Below the pieces are notes generated by a model. It had not been told where the DNA came from. It searched no databases and was given only the letters and a program-made list of their open reading frames with translations. Positions 1 to 16,724 of a stretch of DNA of 64,000 nt are shown piece by piece (position 1 is the first letter of the stretch; every line of letters begins with the position of its first letter). The stretch spans positions 2,742,908 to 2,806,907 of the forward strand of contig NC_092033.1 in the NCBI RefSeq assembly GCF_042242105.1, read 5' to 3'. The position numbers and the translations under genes were made by a program. The stretch is from Pempheris klunzingeri (lineage: Eukaryota > Chordata > Actinopteri > Acropomatiformes > Pempheridae).

Positions 1-746
1 AGGATAATTCTGGTGTTTTTTTTAAAACCTGGGTCCCATTTGTACACATTTTGGGCTTGAAATAACTGGTAGAATCAAAATCATTTGGATTTGGACCAGT
101 AGATGGCCTCAGCCGGCAGCCGAGAACAGGTGGCGAACGAGCTACATTGGCTGTAATGTAATCCTTTGGGGCAGTTGTTTGCTTGTTTTTGCCACTGACA
201 GGCTCAAATTGTTAGTCAGAGTCTCTGACAACATTACAGAAAGGATTCGCGCAGAGATAACACCTCTAAAGTCACTTTTGTTTAACTAAAAACAGCCGTT
301 AAATCGCTCAAATCAAAACCACCAGACTTCACTGACAAAAACGGTAATTTTGCACAGTAGCTGCTGGTCTACTGGTGTCCTGATCAATTAGTTATTGTGT
401 AACTTTGGTGTTTTAAAGTGTTTGTTCAGATCCAACTCAATATTTGTGTAACGCACAAAAACACAGACAAACTAACTGATTGAAGCAGCAGTAGACCGGC
501 TGTTCCAGTGTTCTGCAAGGTAAAATCACTGTTTTTGTCAATGGAGTCTGGTGGGTTTAAATATCGCGATCCAACAGTGATTAAAGGATCTTACAGGTCT
601 GTCTCTGTTGGCATTCTGTCTGTAATGTTGACAGACATTTAGAATAACAATCTGAGTGGCAAAAACAAGCACTTTTAGTGGGTTTTGAACCCAAAATATG
701 TATAAAAAAAGGTCTTTTTGTGCGTGTTTGTGTTTTCTCTTTGTAG
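1..746. repeat. Foldback element copy A filling the mcm10 intron upstream of exon 747-860
   Basis: Almost the whole stretch is one long inverted repeat. The left arm holds GACAAAAACGGTAATTTTGC (334-353) and the right arm its near reverse complement GTAAAATCACTGTTTTTGTC (520-539). The arms also share 'ACAACATTACAGAAAGGAT' (left) with 'TGTAATGTTGACAGAC' (right) and a GGCAAAAACAAGCA / TTGCTTGTTTTTGCC pair near the outer ends. The outermost TTTTGGG...GAAAT-type sequence is near 52-66, with a shorter right end at about 690-710. The unit recurs at 14800, 23193, 36565 and 43605. No open reading frame is carried. I read it as a non-autonomous DNA transposon or MITE; the superfamily cannot be assigned by eye. 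Confidence 0.75.
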
Positions 747-2810
747 CCATGCAGTCTGGTGAAGTATCAGGTTGTTCAAATGAATTTATGAGCCTGATGT
801 CAGTGCCAACGCCCGGAGCTCTGCAGCTGAAGAAGCACCTTGTACAGAGCAGCAAAACAGGTACACGACCGGGACCCCGTCTTTGACCACTCGAGCTGAG
901 AATGATCGATTCAGATTATTTAAGGGTTCGTCCCTTGTTGGATTAGAAAGCAGCGTCAATATTTACAGCGTTCTAGTCACAAATCAGTCGAGCTGATCAC
1001 CAGCTTTACTCTAAAAGTCCTGATGTTCATCTTCAGTCTCCAAAGAAGCAGCTGGAGCTCCAGTCCAGTCCATCTCGGCCACAGACCTCCTGAAGCAGCA
1101 GAAACAGAAGCAGCGGGAGCTCCTGCAGAGCCGCCAGCAGAGGGCAAAGGAGCTCCAGAGGAGGGCGCAGCAGAGCTCAGACAGACCCGGGCCGTCCTCC
1201 TCACTGGGCCGACCTGGTCCTGGTCTGATGTCCCCTAAAGCAGCTTCTGAGGTCCCCACAGCCACCCAAAGCCCCGCGGCTCCCCACGCCCCCACCCTGG
1301 CCCGAGGCTTCTCGGAGGGAGAGGACATCCTCTTCTTTGACAACAGCCCGCCCACGGCGCCGGCGTCCGCCCCCACCGCTCTCAGCCTATCAGCCGCCAA
1401 GATGGCCGCCCTGAAGAAGCTGAGGGCCAAAGGGACGGGGCTCGCAAAGGAGGACCCCAACGCCGTGAAGAGGAAGAGGAGTAGCGGCAGTGAGATCAAC
1501 GCTCGAGTGGAGAAGAACCTGAACTCACCAGATGGTACAGCTCACTTTTTCTATCATATGTGTCTGCTGTTGATTTAATTGCTTTATTTCTTATTTTAAA
1601 ATAACATTCAATCGATTATGTGCCATTATTTTGACAAATACATCATTTTCTTTTTGCAAAATCCCTCTAATTGGGTACTTTTTGTTGTCAAAACACACAT
1701 AAATGAAGGCAACACCTGCACTAAGTTAACAACACAAATCAAACACCGCCCTCTCTCTCACTGTGCAGGCGAATCATCCGGTAAGGAGGATGAGGAGCCG
1801 GCCCAGAAGAAGAAGCGAGATCAGCTGCGCTACATCCAGTCAGAGGAGTTTCAAAAGATCCTCAACGCCAAATCTCGTCACAGTGCGGCGCTACAGACGG
1901 TAGGACGAGTGACGCTTTATTTACGTTGCCCGCTCTGACACGAAGATACAAAGTCCATCTGATTTCTTCCTCGTTTTCTAAAAATCCAGCTGCATTTCCA
2001 CATTTAAAGCGTTGCAAAGTGTGTCTGAATGAATGTGGATCTCTCAGGCGGAGTACCAGCTACAGGAGCGCTACTTCGACGCTCTGGTGAAGAAGGAGCA
2101 GATGGAGGAGAAGATGAGGGGCATCAGAGAGATGAAGTGTCGCGCTGTGACCTGTAAACAGGTAAACATGACATATTGTGATTGTCCACAACTTTAAATA
2201 ACTTAAACCAAGTCTGAGGGGAAGAAAATAACCCTCAACCTGCTGCAGACTATAAGATGCTTTACACATTTTAAAATGAAATGACTGCGGTCTAGATTAC
2301 GGTTAGAAGCAGAAAAACTAAGTTGTCATTTCCCATAATCCCTTGCTTCCAGTGTAACTACACCTACTTCAAGCCGGCGGATCGCTGCGTGGAGCAGAAT
2401 CACGGCCTGCGGTGGCACGATGCCGTGAAACGCTTCTTCAAGTGTCCCTGTGGACAGAGATCCATCTCTCTGGACAGACTGCCGCACCAACACTGCAGGT
2501 CAGAGTCCTGCAGCCGTCGTTCAGAGTTCCTGCTGCTCCATTTTAACATCAAAATAACACGCTCATCCTTTTTAATGTTCATTTCACCATTTCAGTAACT
2601 GCGGTCTGTTTAAATGGGAGCGTGACGGGATGCTGAAGGTAAAAACCTCTCTGATCAACAACAGATCATTTACAAAAATATATATTTTATTGTGAAAGAA
2701 AACAGACCTAATGTGTTTTGTTTCAGGACAAAGTCGGACCAAAGATCGGCGGAGAGCTTCTCCTGCCTCGAGGAGAGGAGCACGGCAGGTTCCTCAGCAG
2801 CATGAAGTGA
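747..2810 (+). CDS. mcm10: Mcm10 replication initiation factor, C-terminal part (gene truncated by the left window edge)
   Basis: Seven coding exons are seen: 747-860, 1037-1534, 1769-1899, 2048-2161, 2353-2498, 2596-2638 and 2727-2810 (stop TGA). All junctions are GT-AG and phases join without a break, giving about 375 residues; the first exon begins inside a codon, so earlier exons lie upstream. Mcm10 binds DNA and polymerase alpha and helps activate the CMG helicase in the nucleus. The visible part starts with a basic, glutamine-rich helix (SISATDLLKQQKQKQ), a Ser/Pro/Ala-rich linker, and then the conserved C-terminal zinc domain: a CX2CX10CX4H motif (TCKQC...RCVEQNH) and a CXCX14CX2C ribbon (CPCG...HCSNC). 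The end (LPRGEEHGRFLSSMK) matches the vertebrate Mcm10 C-terminus. A possible ATTAAA signal lies at 2961. The DNA-binding OB-fold part is not in the window. The family call is firm; the first visible exon is the least certain because it is short. Confidence 0.93.
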
Positions 2811-4505
2811 CGTCTGAACTGTATTTTTATGTTTATAATTTAAGTGTCTTAATAGCATTTTTTACCTTTCTATGAATTATGGTTTTAAAGTTTGACTTTT
2901 CGCATTGATTGTGGAGATTTGAATGTCTGTGATAATTGTGGATAAGCTGGAAATGGGAAGATTAAAGTCGTAATTTGCAACATTTCATGTGAAATCGCTG
3001 TTTGTACTCAGCAAACGGAGCCTGGTTCACATCTGGAAAAGTATGAAATCACATAATACGGATTTAAAACGTGAAATACCAAACAGTAGAAATACTCCTG
3101 CATTAAAAGTGTTTTTTTTTAGTGTATTATTATAATCAGAGAAACATAATTATAGTAATAACTATCCAACATTTAACCGACATAGTAAAGTGACAGGAGT
3201 CACTTTACTATGTCGGTTAAATGTTGGACAGTAAAACGTACGGTGACTTCATGCTTCTTGCTTTTAATACACAGTATAAAAACCAACATGTTCCTCTGGT
3301 GAACATACAGAAAACATATTAGAACTAGTTGGTGATATTTTGTGTGGCACAAAATGTCTGTGTGCTCAGATAAGATGGATCATTTCATTAAAAGTAACTT
3401 TTTTTTTCTACAAAATTGATACATAAAAGTAAATTAACCTGCTGCAGAGAGTCAAAAATTGTCAAATCTATAAGGAAAAATCTTTATTTAACATGTTAGA
3501 AATACTTATTTTGATGTGAACTCCACCATTAGGTTTCCAGCAGCTGGTGGATGTTTGTTTTATATATATAAATGACAAGAAGGCTGCTTATATGCCTAAA
3601 ATGCTTATTAGTTATTACATTATGACCTTTAAGGAGCCTTCTTACTGTGTCATGTTTCTTTAACGGTGGGATGTTTGGTTCCTGAGCACTGAACCAGCCT
3701 CCTGAATCAGGTCAGAAACCTCCTCTAACACTCTCCATGTGTTGGAGTGAGGTTCTGCTGAGGCCAGGTGGCGCTCGCTCAAGTCCCTGAGCCAATCCAC
3801 AGCAGAGAGCAGGACAGAGATAAAATAAAGCTTCTGGGTTTGAAGCCGTGTGATTAGCATGTAGGGCCGTGCTGCATCACTTTGAGGGTTTCATCTGCGC
3901 TCCTTCTCCTGTCGCTGCTGTTTTTTTTCCCTCTCTCAACCTCATCTGGCTCTTCTTTGCCCAGCTAGTGTCTAATATTTCCACTGTGGAATGTGGGATT
4001 CATTTCAGCCTGATGACTTCTGCAGCTCCATACCGCCTCCCTCCCTTTAAATACTCCACATACCAGACAGTGCTGGCGTGAGTTAAAACACCGGAGGTCT
4101 GGGAATCAGGAAACTCATCTTTATTTATCATTTTAACGTAAAGACATGAAGTCGGTGTCTTTGCAAAAAATAAAAATGCAAGCGCACTTTTATGTACATG
4201 TAAAAATGGCAGTAAAAACAAGCATGCAAACATATAGGCTCCATTTAATATGATAAAGTGTAGCTTATAATACAGAAACTGCACTTTTATTACATTTTAC
4301 AGTTTGACACGGAGACGCATATTGCACAATTTAGCTTTTATTAAAAAAAAAAAAAAAATTAATATAACCCTTTATGTTTAGATTAAAGATTAAAGAAGGT
4401 AAAAATGTGGCGTTCTCCTTAAGCGTTTGCTTTCTAAGTGTCAGGAACCAGCTTTAGTACAGGCTGAGGGTGATGGCGGTCGTGGCTCTCCATGCGACTG
4501 GTCGC
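2811..4505. other. Convergent intergenic region and 3' untranslated sequences of mcm10 and ucma
   Basis: The region holds the mcm10 3' UTR (ATTAAA at 2961) and the ucma 3' UTR on the minus strand (AATAAA candidates read as TTTATT at 4337, 4286 and 4120). Between them is AT-rich DNA with a perfect 30-bp inverted repeat at 3165-3228. Open reading frames here are short and unlike any protein I recognise. The true polyadenylation sites cannot be decided from sequence alone. Confidence 0.6.
3165..3228. repeat. Perfect 30-bp inverted repeat with 4-nt loop
   Basis: The left arm 3165-3194 begins TCCAACATTTAACCGACATA. The right arm 3199-3228 is its exact reverse complement, separated by AGGA. After one mismatch the pairing extends three more base pairs (3161-3163 with 3230-3232). 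The position is about 355 bases past the mcm10 stop and about 200 bases past the likely polyadenylation signal. Known causes of such structures are template-switch mutation or a MITE remnant; the loop is short for a microRNA precursor. Confidence 0.9.
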
Positions 4506-7500
4506 TCAGTGGAACCAGTGGTAGCGCGGGTAGAGGCCGTCGTAGTGATACTCTCGAAACTGCTCACTTGTCTCCCTCGATCTCTCAGTTTGCTCTGCGG
4601 AGAGAAAAATCAAAATAAGGTGGCTGTAATATGGATATTATTATTATTATTATTAGTGTTTTTATATATGCAAAGGATCTTTCAAACAAAAAGCTCGTCT
4701 GTGTTTGTGCACATGGATGTTCAAATGAAATACCACTTTATATTTACTGTGTTTGTTGTTTTGGTGATCGGCTTCCTCATGATGTTCAACCAGCACCTGT
4801 TTGCATGTTCGTCATCTCACCAGCTTTAATATGTCAGTTTTCTTTTTAATTATAAGTGTAAGGAAAATGTATTTTAAAACCAGGGACAGCTTTAATGGTA
4901 GCGCTCCAAAGTGTTAGTGTTTAGCTCGCTGTGAAGCTGCATACATGCATCATCATAATGATTATAATCACAAGTGATCAGGGCGGGAAAACCATTACTA
5001 GTGGTTGCAGATGTAGCTACAATATCTCCCACTTGGTGACAACAGCTCCATCATAATACCACCTTCATAAAATCCAATATTCACACTAATTCAGCCAATC
5101 CAGCTAATAGATATGCACACATAAATCCATAAAATGTCCCACTGGCATGGAAGGCAGGACTTCTTGGGGTGTTTTTTGGAATAACTGATTTAGTGGTCGG
5201 TTGATTTTGGAATACAAGAGTTATCTTTTGCTCTTCCCCTTGTACTGACATGCTGTAAATAAAGCAGAAAGAGCCATCAGAGTAAAGACATTTAGAAAAT
5301 AAGCGTCTTGGCTTTTACGCTCTTATGTAAGGCTGTAGAGTTCTGTGACTCATTGGAGATGTTTTTGTTTTCCTGTAGCAATTGGTTGACCTAAACCGCC
5401 CAAATCACTGCATATGTCACATATAAAACCCAGTCACATCTTTATGGTTAGCAGTTCTTAATTTGGAAACCGTCACTAAAACTCTTTCACACCGGACAGA
5501 CAACCACGGAGAAGATTGTCAGCTTGCGGTCGACCACAAATGGACACTTTGATTTGGTTGTGGAGTCTCAGGCTCTCTGCTGAGGTCCAGAGGCTCGTTT
5601 GAGATCCAAACGACAACTCTGTCTTCAAGTAAAGTCGGGTTTTTCAGCAAGGACCAGTTAAGATTAAAGTTAAGTTAAATCAAAGCATCTGCGTCCAGCT
5701 CTTACCATCACGCTCCTCCTCGACGTAGTTCTCAAACTCGTTCCTTTGCTCCTCGTTGTACTCCCTCCTCCTCTCGTCCGCAGACTGCCTGACCCTCTGC
5801 TCAGCTGTGGAGAGAAGAACGGAGAGATAAGATGTGTAGGTCGGTCATTCATGCTCCCCAGAGGATGAACCATACAGACTTTGATGGCTTTTCCTCTGGT
5901 TTTCCTCCAGAAAAGTCCCTTTTCACCAACATCACCAATGTGGTTCGAGCCATTCACATCGGCCCATCATAAGACTGAACACCAGAAGTGTGAACGGTGA
6001 AATCACCCTTTAGTTTGTTTGATTTTTGAAGCCCAGAGTTTCGCTTCACGGGCGTCGCCATCTTGGTGTTGATCGGTTCGTCATGTCCTGCTTTATCGTC
6101 GATTTTCCTCTAAATGGGACCAAAGTTTACTGTGAGAACATACTGAGAAGTCGGCTTCTCTTCCCATAGACTTCCATTCATTCTGACTTCTTTTTGCAAC
6201 CAGCAGCTGGACATTAGAAAGACTTCCTTCGCTTCAATTTTATTTAAAGTCTGTGAACGAGACTGGGCCAGAGGCATGATGGGATAAACAGTCAGTAGGC
6301 AGCACAAGCCGAAGGTAACATGGATACGTCCACAGTGCAGCCCAAACACCTGGTGTTTACCTGATGAGTGTAAACTGGGTCTGACGAGGCGTTAAAGCAA
6401 ATACATGTGGTCGACCCATACTACTTACTGTAATGCATTAGTAATTTGTGTAAACACCTGCACCTCCCTCCTGCTCCGTCGCTGCACAAAACCAAACACC
6501 CCCACCCAACGCAGGCACAGGGCAGCCACTGTATACATTAGACATTAGCGCGCTGTCTGTGTTTTCCTTCAAGTCCCTCGTTTTTCTTGATTCATGACAA
6601 GCTCGTGAAGAGTGACAAGGTTACGTCACAACGTCCCGTTTCATGTGTTTTCCCTCCAAACAGGCTGCTGATCTGAGGCTTAGCTGCTCTGTAGGAAACA
6701 TGGCTCACGCTACCTTCACATGTAAAACCACTTGTCTGCTAACAGCTATTTTGTGCTGCCTTCTCTGTTTCTCCCATCTCCTGTAGTCCCACTCTATTTT
6801 CCCCAAATCAAACAAACTGATCAAGTATCTTCTCAGCTCATTTACTGCTGTGAGAATGAAATAGAGACAGAACGTGACTGAAATAGGATTTATTAGCATT
6901 TAGTCTGCTATTATTGAACATGGAGTCTGCTAAAGTGATAGCAGGAGACTTTAATTAGAAGATTTTCATCCTAACCATCTTTTCTTAACTTCAGAATATG
7001 AAACCATAAAGGAAAAGCAACATGAAATTTGGAAAAGACACCCGTGGCTATAAGAAAACTGCATTTTTAGCCACACTTGGTTATGTAATCATTCAACATC
7101 TGTTGGAAATATTATAGAAGCCTGATTCTTGTCTTGTCTTTTCACAGGACATTTATCTTTTTCCTTAGTAAGTTTTGGCTAAATTAGGCTAAAAAGATGA
7201 TATGAAATTGGCTGCCAAACCACAAACAAGCTTCTTTTTTTTAGGATTACTCTGCGTGTCGGCTGAGGGAGGAGCTCAAACCCTCAAAACCTGAATTCAG
7301 CCTGGTATTGATAATTTATTAGCATGGACTCTCAGGCCCGAGCGACCGGTGCTTCACTTTTCTGGCAAAAAAAAAATCTTTACAGTCACATATTCGTCCC
7401 CGAAGCTGATGAGGAGCACAATCAGCCTTTTTCCATGTGTTTTATTATTCCTTGTTTCCAAAGAATGTGGGCCTGTTTGTCCAGAGCCGAGGCCCCGCTT

Positions 7501-7959
7501 GGTGCTCTGATGGGCGGGCAAGGTGCACTGGCCCACAGCCCCTCTCTGGAGGCCTGCTCAGGGGCTCACATGCTCTTCCCTGATGGTTTTTCCACCAGAA
7601 AAGAGATTAATTAACAAACACAAACATCACGAAATGATTACAATCACTTCGGTCAGCTACTTTTTTTTTTTAGCAAGTCTGGCTGTTTTAAAGCTTTCAT
7701 CAGCTAAAAGGAAGTTAGGTCTTGAAAAGTTATTTTGATGAGGGAGTATGATAATAAGTTCCTGTGTGTTTGTCCTGGAACGATTCTCATCCGTGTGTGT
7801 GTGTGTGTGTGTGTGTGTTCATGTGGTTTGAGGTGTGTTGGCGTTGTGTGTCGCACTGATGCTGGCAGTGGAAGAATGAGCTTATTGTACCGAGAAAACT
7901 GAGAGAGGGAGAGGCTGCTCCATAGTACCCTGTGACTCCTTCTGCAGCCTCCAGCTCGC

Positions 7960-8003
<44 letters not shown>

Positions 8004-9118
8004 TTTAAGAGCTACTACTGTATAGAGCAGCACCTGCTTGAGTTTACACAGCTCTCTTTCAATTTCTCTCTTGAACTTTGCGGTCCAAACCTCAAATCAT
8101 CCAGTTACAAACCAATAAACCAACACTCCCACATGCAAACACACTCAAACACACCAGAGCTCATGCAGGAAAACACACTTAACACCAAATATAAATAACC
8201 CCAGAGAGATCTTATCTCAAGAGGAGCTTACCTTGAAGCTCAGCGTAGTATTGGGGTGAGCGGCGGCTGCGGCGTTTGAAGAAGTTGGAGGCGTCCGACT
8301 CGGGCATGAACACCTGCCGTGCCGGCCCTAAAAGTCAGTCAGAGGTCAGAAGGTGAAGGTCGCGTGAGGAGCACCTGTGGGAGCTCGGCTATGTGAAATA
8401 AGGTGTCACCTTTTTTATCGCCTGCTTTTGAGTCGTCCCGCACCGCTGCACTTTCCCCGACACTGGAAACTGTGAGGAAGAGGAGGAGTTATTTTTATGC
8501 ATACTCAGATTTGTTAACAATAATAATAATAATGTATAAGTGAGTACAGGATTTATACATCTAAAAATCAGCCTCCCACTTCTTACGTTTTCATGTCTGT
8601 GCCATAAAAAGTTACTTAAAGCTTATTTTCCTTGCTTGTCTTTACTCTGACTTAAAACTTTAATGCAAATATGCCAATTTAATTGATTTACAATGAAAAT
8701 GTACTGCACAAACTGGCTTTTACAGCTTTTTATTGTAGTTTCAGTTTTATAAATTGATTCCTAATTATCTTCAGATAAGCTGAAATTATATTATTAAGAT
8801 GAAATGTGAAAATAAATGTGGCATTTACAATTAAACTCTCACAAACTTGAACTCTAACATGATTTTTTTGGGGACTTTGGGACATTTAAAGGCCACAAAT
8901 CGCAGATTTATGAGGTTTTCTTTTCCATATTACAGCAGGACAGCACATATCAGGACATTATACCTTCAAAACTGTTCTCCTTATCCCCCCTGAGGCTGTA
9001 AAATCCAAGACAAAACCTCCCCCGTGACCCTTTCCCCACCCACCCAGACAAGATACTCACAGGTGAGGATGAGGAGGGTGGTGAGCAGAGGGAGCACCAA
9101 GACGCGAGTCCAGGACAT
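4506..9118 (-). CDS. ucma: Ucma / Gla-rich protein (upper zone of growth plate and cartilage matrix associated)
   Basis: Five coding exons on the minus strand: 9061-9118 (ATG at 9118), 8410-8469, 8232-8327, 5706-5804 and 4506-4594 (stop TGA). They splice in phase to 133 residues, close to the 138 of the human protein. Ucma is a secreted cartilage and bone matrix protein whose glutamates are gamma-carboxylated; it binds calcium mineral and inhibits calcification. Residues 1-19 form a hydrophobic signal peptide (MSWTRVLVLPLLTTLLILT). The hallmark QVFMPESDASNFFKRRSRRS lies at 44-63 and includes a basic processing site ending at R62. The mature part (63-133) is acidic: exons 4 and 5 hold 15 glutamates (for example EEQRNEFENYVEEE), and it ends YHYDGLYPRYHWFH. 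Teleosts may have two ucma copies; which paralogue this is cannot be decided here. It lies between mcm10 and phyh, as in human. Confidence 0.93.
5960..6360. repeat. Dispersed teleost repeat in ucma intron 3
   Basis: This segment shares several stretches in the same order with 13436-13790 in phyh intron 6: 'GCCATCTTGGT', 'TTTTCCTCTAAATGGGACCA', 'TTTACT', and 'ACTTCCATTCA'. Two copies in unrelated introns indicate a dispersed element, not gene sequence. It codes for nothing recognisable and is probably a non-autonomous DNA transposon fragment. Confidence 0.7.
7793..8001. repeat. Two (TG)n microsatellites with an AG extension
   Basis: Uninterrupted TG at 7793-7818 and at 7963-7994, the latter continuing into AGAGAGAGA. 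They produce artificial Thr-His and Cys-Val reading frames that should not be annotated as genes. Confidence 0.95.
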
Positions 9119-9350
9119 CTTGAGAGAGAAGAGCAAGAACTCCACCGGACTCAACGGCACACCTAACTCCAGTGAACTGAGAGAGGAGAGAGAGAGAGAG
9201 ATGATGATGATGATGATGATGATGATGAAGAAGGAGGAGGAAGGTGGGAGGAGAAAGAGGAAGAGAGAGGCTCAGGGAGGGGAGGGGAGGGGAGGGAAGC
9301 TGCTGGAATTTCAGTTGCCCCAAAGGAGAAGAAGAAGAAGAGGGAAGCAG
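9119..9350. promoter_or_regulatory. Presumed ucma promoter / 5' UTR with a long purine tract
   Basis: The region directly upstream of the ucma start codon. On the plus strand 9178-9300 is almost all purine: (GA)n, nine ATG repeats at about 9200-9227, then (GGAGG)n-like and GAAGAA blocks to 9345. On the ucma sense strand it is polypyrimidine. No clear TATA box was found, and the transcription start is not determined. Confidence 0.45.
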
Positions 9351-10626
9351 TCAGGTCACATCGCTGTGATTGGTCCAAACTCCCTCCATCACTTCTTACA
9401 GCAAATAAACAGCTGGATTCATCAATATTAGATAAATAGTAAATTAATATATATGTATATCATATTATGCCAGCGTGCAGCTTGTATAGATCCTTTTTTT
9501 TCCCACTCGCACTGATTAAACCTGCATTAATTGGTTGTTTTATCACCTTATAAAGTTGAACATGTTCGTAAAACAGCTGCTTATTCACACATCCAGCAGC
9601 CAGCAAGCAACATTAGCACTAATGTGGAGAGACCTGATATATTCACTCTGCTTTTAGCTTTGTTTTGGTCTCCACCAACTCCTGAGGGAAACATCTGGCT
9701 CTTTAGCGTCAGATGCTAATTATGTCTGTCTACAGTTAAGTCGGCGTGCTGCGGCTTTTTTTTTTTTGTTGCTAAAACAAAAACAGTAAAGTTAAAGGTC
9801 GGAAAACAATCAGCTTAAAGATGCTCCACTGTGGGTTTGTTAGCATGAAGGGCTATTTTATAGATAGATAGATGGATAGTATGTTAGCTGATGCTCTTTG
9901 AGTTAGAGTTCACTAAGCTTGAACAGGTCAGTGTGAGGACTGCTTTAAAATGTCAGCCCTGAAGGAAAACAGAAGATTATACTGTATAATACTATAATAT
10001 ATGTTCAGATAATATAGAGGTTCTGTAAAATAATCCCATTTTATTACAGACTCCTTGTACCTCTTGTTGGTTTTTATGTACCTTTCCTACAGGAGTGTGT
10101 GCAGGTGTTCACACCTTGATGCTGCACAGGACCCGTTCATCATCATTCCTTCGCTCCGCATACCTTATTGTACAAGCCTGTGGTTAATTCCTCATTATGC
10201 TGCAGGCTATGTGTTTGTGAGGACGCGTGCTTTTGAAGGATATAAGTTGCTTTGGAGTTTTCCTTTGACTGTGTGCGACGCAGTGAAATCTGTTTCACCT
10301 CCAAAGGAAACTGGGCAGAGACGACTGGGCACCTCGCTCAGAAAAACAAGAGCCGATCTGGAGTCTGGGAGGCATTTAGTAGTAAATGAGCCTGCAGTCA
10401 GACCTGTGAGTGAGAAACTATGTGCTGTGTGTGCATTTATGTGTGTGTGTGAATGTGTGTGTACATTCAAAGGTGTTTTCTGTGTGTGTGTAAGCATTCA
10501 TTTCTTGTAAATATGTGTGTATTCTGTATATTTGGTGTTTGCTCATACCACAGACTGTTCGGTTCATATGCATGAGTTTAAAGTGTGTCTGTCTGTGTTA
10601 CTCGTGTTTATGTGTGTGTGTGTTTA

Positions 10627-10657
<31 letters not shown>

Positions 10658-11972
10658 CACCTTTTCTGACTGGGACAAAGCCTCCCACATTTCAGCTTTG
10701 CTGCATGTGAATGAATTTCCTGCATTTCTGAATTAAACTGAGAGCTGAGAGCTTCCCCTCTGGGTTTGAACAAAGAGGCTGTTTTAACACACTCGAACAC
10801 ACACACACATACACACACACACTCGAACACACACACACACTTTTAGCTGTGCTTGGATCAGGTGTGTTTTTTTGGGGGGGGGTTACAGTGTGGGGAAACC
10901 CTCTGAGACCAACATGTGACTCTCCGAGTATGATCATTCAGTGTTGAGCAGCTTTCTGTGATGCACCCCAAACAATGTGTATGTCTTTAACACTGAGTGA
11001 CCCTCCCTACCCATAATCCCTTGTGTTTTGGGGCTCTGCATGGTTACATAATTCACCCCTAAGGAACCATAACACACTTTTCTGGTCTTAAGTGTCGTTA
11101 TTTGACGCCACGAGCTCTCACGGCATCATTACCACTTGGACAAAGTGAATCAGTTGATAAACCATAAATAATGAACCAATCAGAACACGCTGTCCCTGAA
11201 CGCAGCCTCTCATTGGTTTACACATAAAACACAAGAAAACAAATATGATTGTTTTTACATAGTAGATCCATTACTTATTTAATGTAACATAATAATACAT
11301 AGATTATTGTAATAATGAACTATTGTGTCAGTATTTTGAGATTTTATCAAATTTATTGACACTTATGTTATAGACTTTATTAATAATCAAATGTTTTATT
11401 ATTATAGTTATTAAAATATAACATTTATCACAACAGGATTCCAGAAAAACACAAAGATTCATTCGCTCGCTCAGAAAATGAACACAGATACATTTATAAG
11501 GCAGTAAAATGTCAAGGCCTCGATTAGCAACAATGAACCCTGATTATTCACATTTCTGCTTAAATTATTCTCTCTCTCTCACTCTCCTTTATCTCTCTCT
11601 CAACCTCGCTCTACCACTCTCTCACACATAATTATTACTTTTATAAATCAACGTGCAAATTCGTCTTTTTTAAGCTTGTCCATCTTTGCATTTAACAACC
11701 CTTTAATTTTTCCCTTTGCATAACACAGCTTAGTAGACATTTAAGGGTACGTTCACTTAGGTTTTCCCCTGTTTTAAGTGCGATATAAACTCTATTTAAT
11801 GCTGTAAACCAAGTGGCAGGATGTGTCTGGTGCGTCAGCTGCTTTATTCTGTGTAGGACTGTGTATTTTGCTTATGAGGTAACCGACATTTTCTGTTTAA
11901 ATACTATTTCCTGTCTTTACCGTCTTTGTTAGAACAACATGCTCTAGATCGCATCTCCTAAATGTTACAAAG

Positions 11973-12027
<55 letters not shown>

Positions 12028-12123
12028 AAGCCTCAATTAAATAAACAGGTTATCTAGAAATTACTGTCCTTCTCTATGAAGGTAAATTAGATGTGGAGGG
12101 TGTTTGCAGCCTGCGGTGCGTCT
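9351..12123. other. Intergenic spacer between ucma (5' end) and phyh (3' end)
   Basis: No gene is recognised. The spacer is AT-rich, with TG/CA tracts at about 10612-10651, 10798-10841 and 11975-12025. The phyh 3' UTR occupies the right part; an AATAAA on the minus strand (TTTATT at 11843) would put the long 11975-12025 repeat inside that UTR as a (UG)n run. A block of short CTCT repeats sits at 11570-11625. Confidence 0.6.
11975..12025. repeat. (CA)n microsatellite downstream of the phyh stop
   Basis: 51 bases of uninterrupted CA, starting about 100 bases downstream of the phyh stop codon. It is read as (UG)n in phyh RNA if polyadenylation uses the signal at 11843. Confidence 0.9.
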
Positions 12124-16653
<4,530 letters not shown>

Positions 16654-16721
16654 TTTTGCTGTCAGGCTGGCAAGCAAAACTAAACATGGGGGTGTAACTG
16701 GGGCAAAGAGCAGTGTGATGG

Positions 16722-16724
<3 letters not shown>

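Larger units (their letters stand above)
5805..8231 (-). other. ucma intron 3
   Basis: This is a 2.4-kb intron between the KRRSRRS exon and the glutamate-rich exon. It contains the dispersed repeat at 5960-6360, AT-rich DNA, and two (TG)n tracts at 7793-7818 and 7963-8001. No additional exon is recognisable. Confidence 0.7.

Noticed and set aside
1011..1499. 162-codon minus-strand frame opposite an mcm10 exon
   Set aside because: It is the antisense shadow of the large mcm10 exon, which is itself supported by protein similarity and splice phase.
3165..3228. MicroRNA precursor
   Set aside because: The stem is perfectly paired and the loop only four bases, unlike typical precursors; no seed family was recognised.
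10055..10510. 151-codon plus-strand frame upstream of ucma
   Set aside because: The end is microsatellite-derived (Cys-Val), and there is no domain, signal or splice context.
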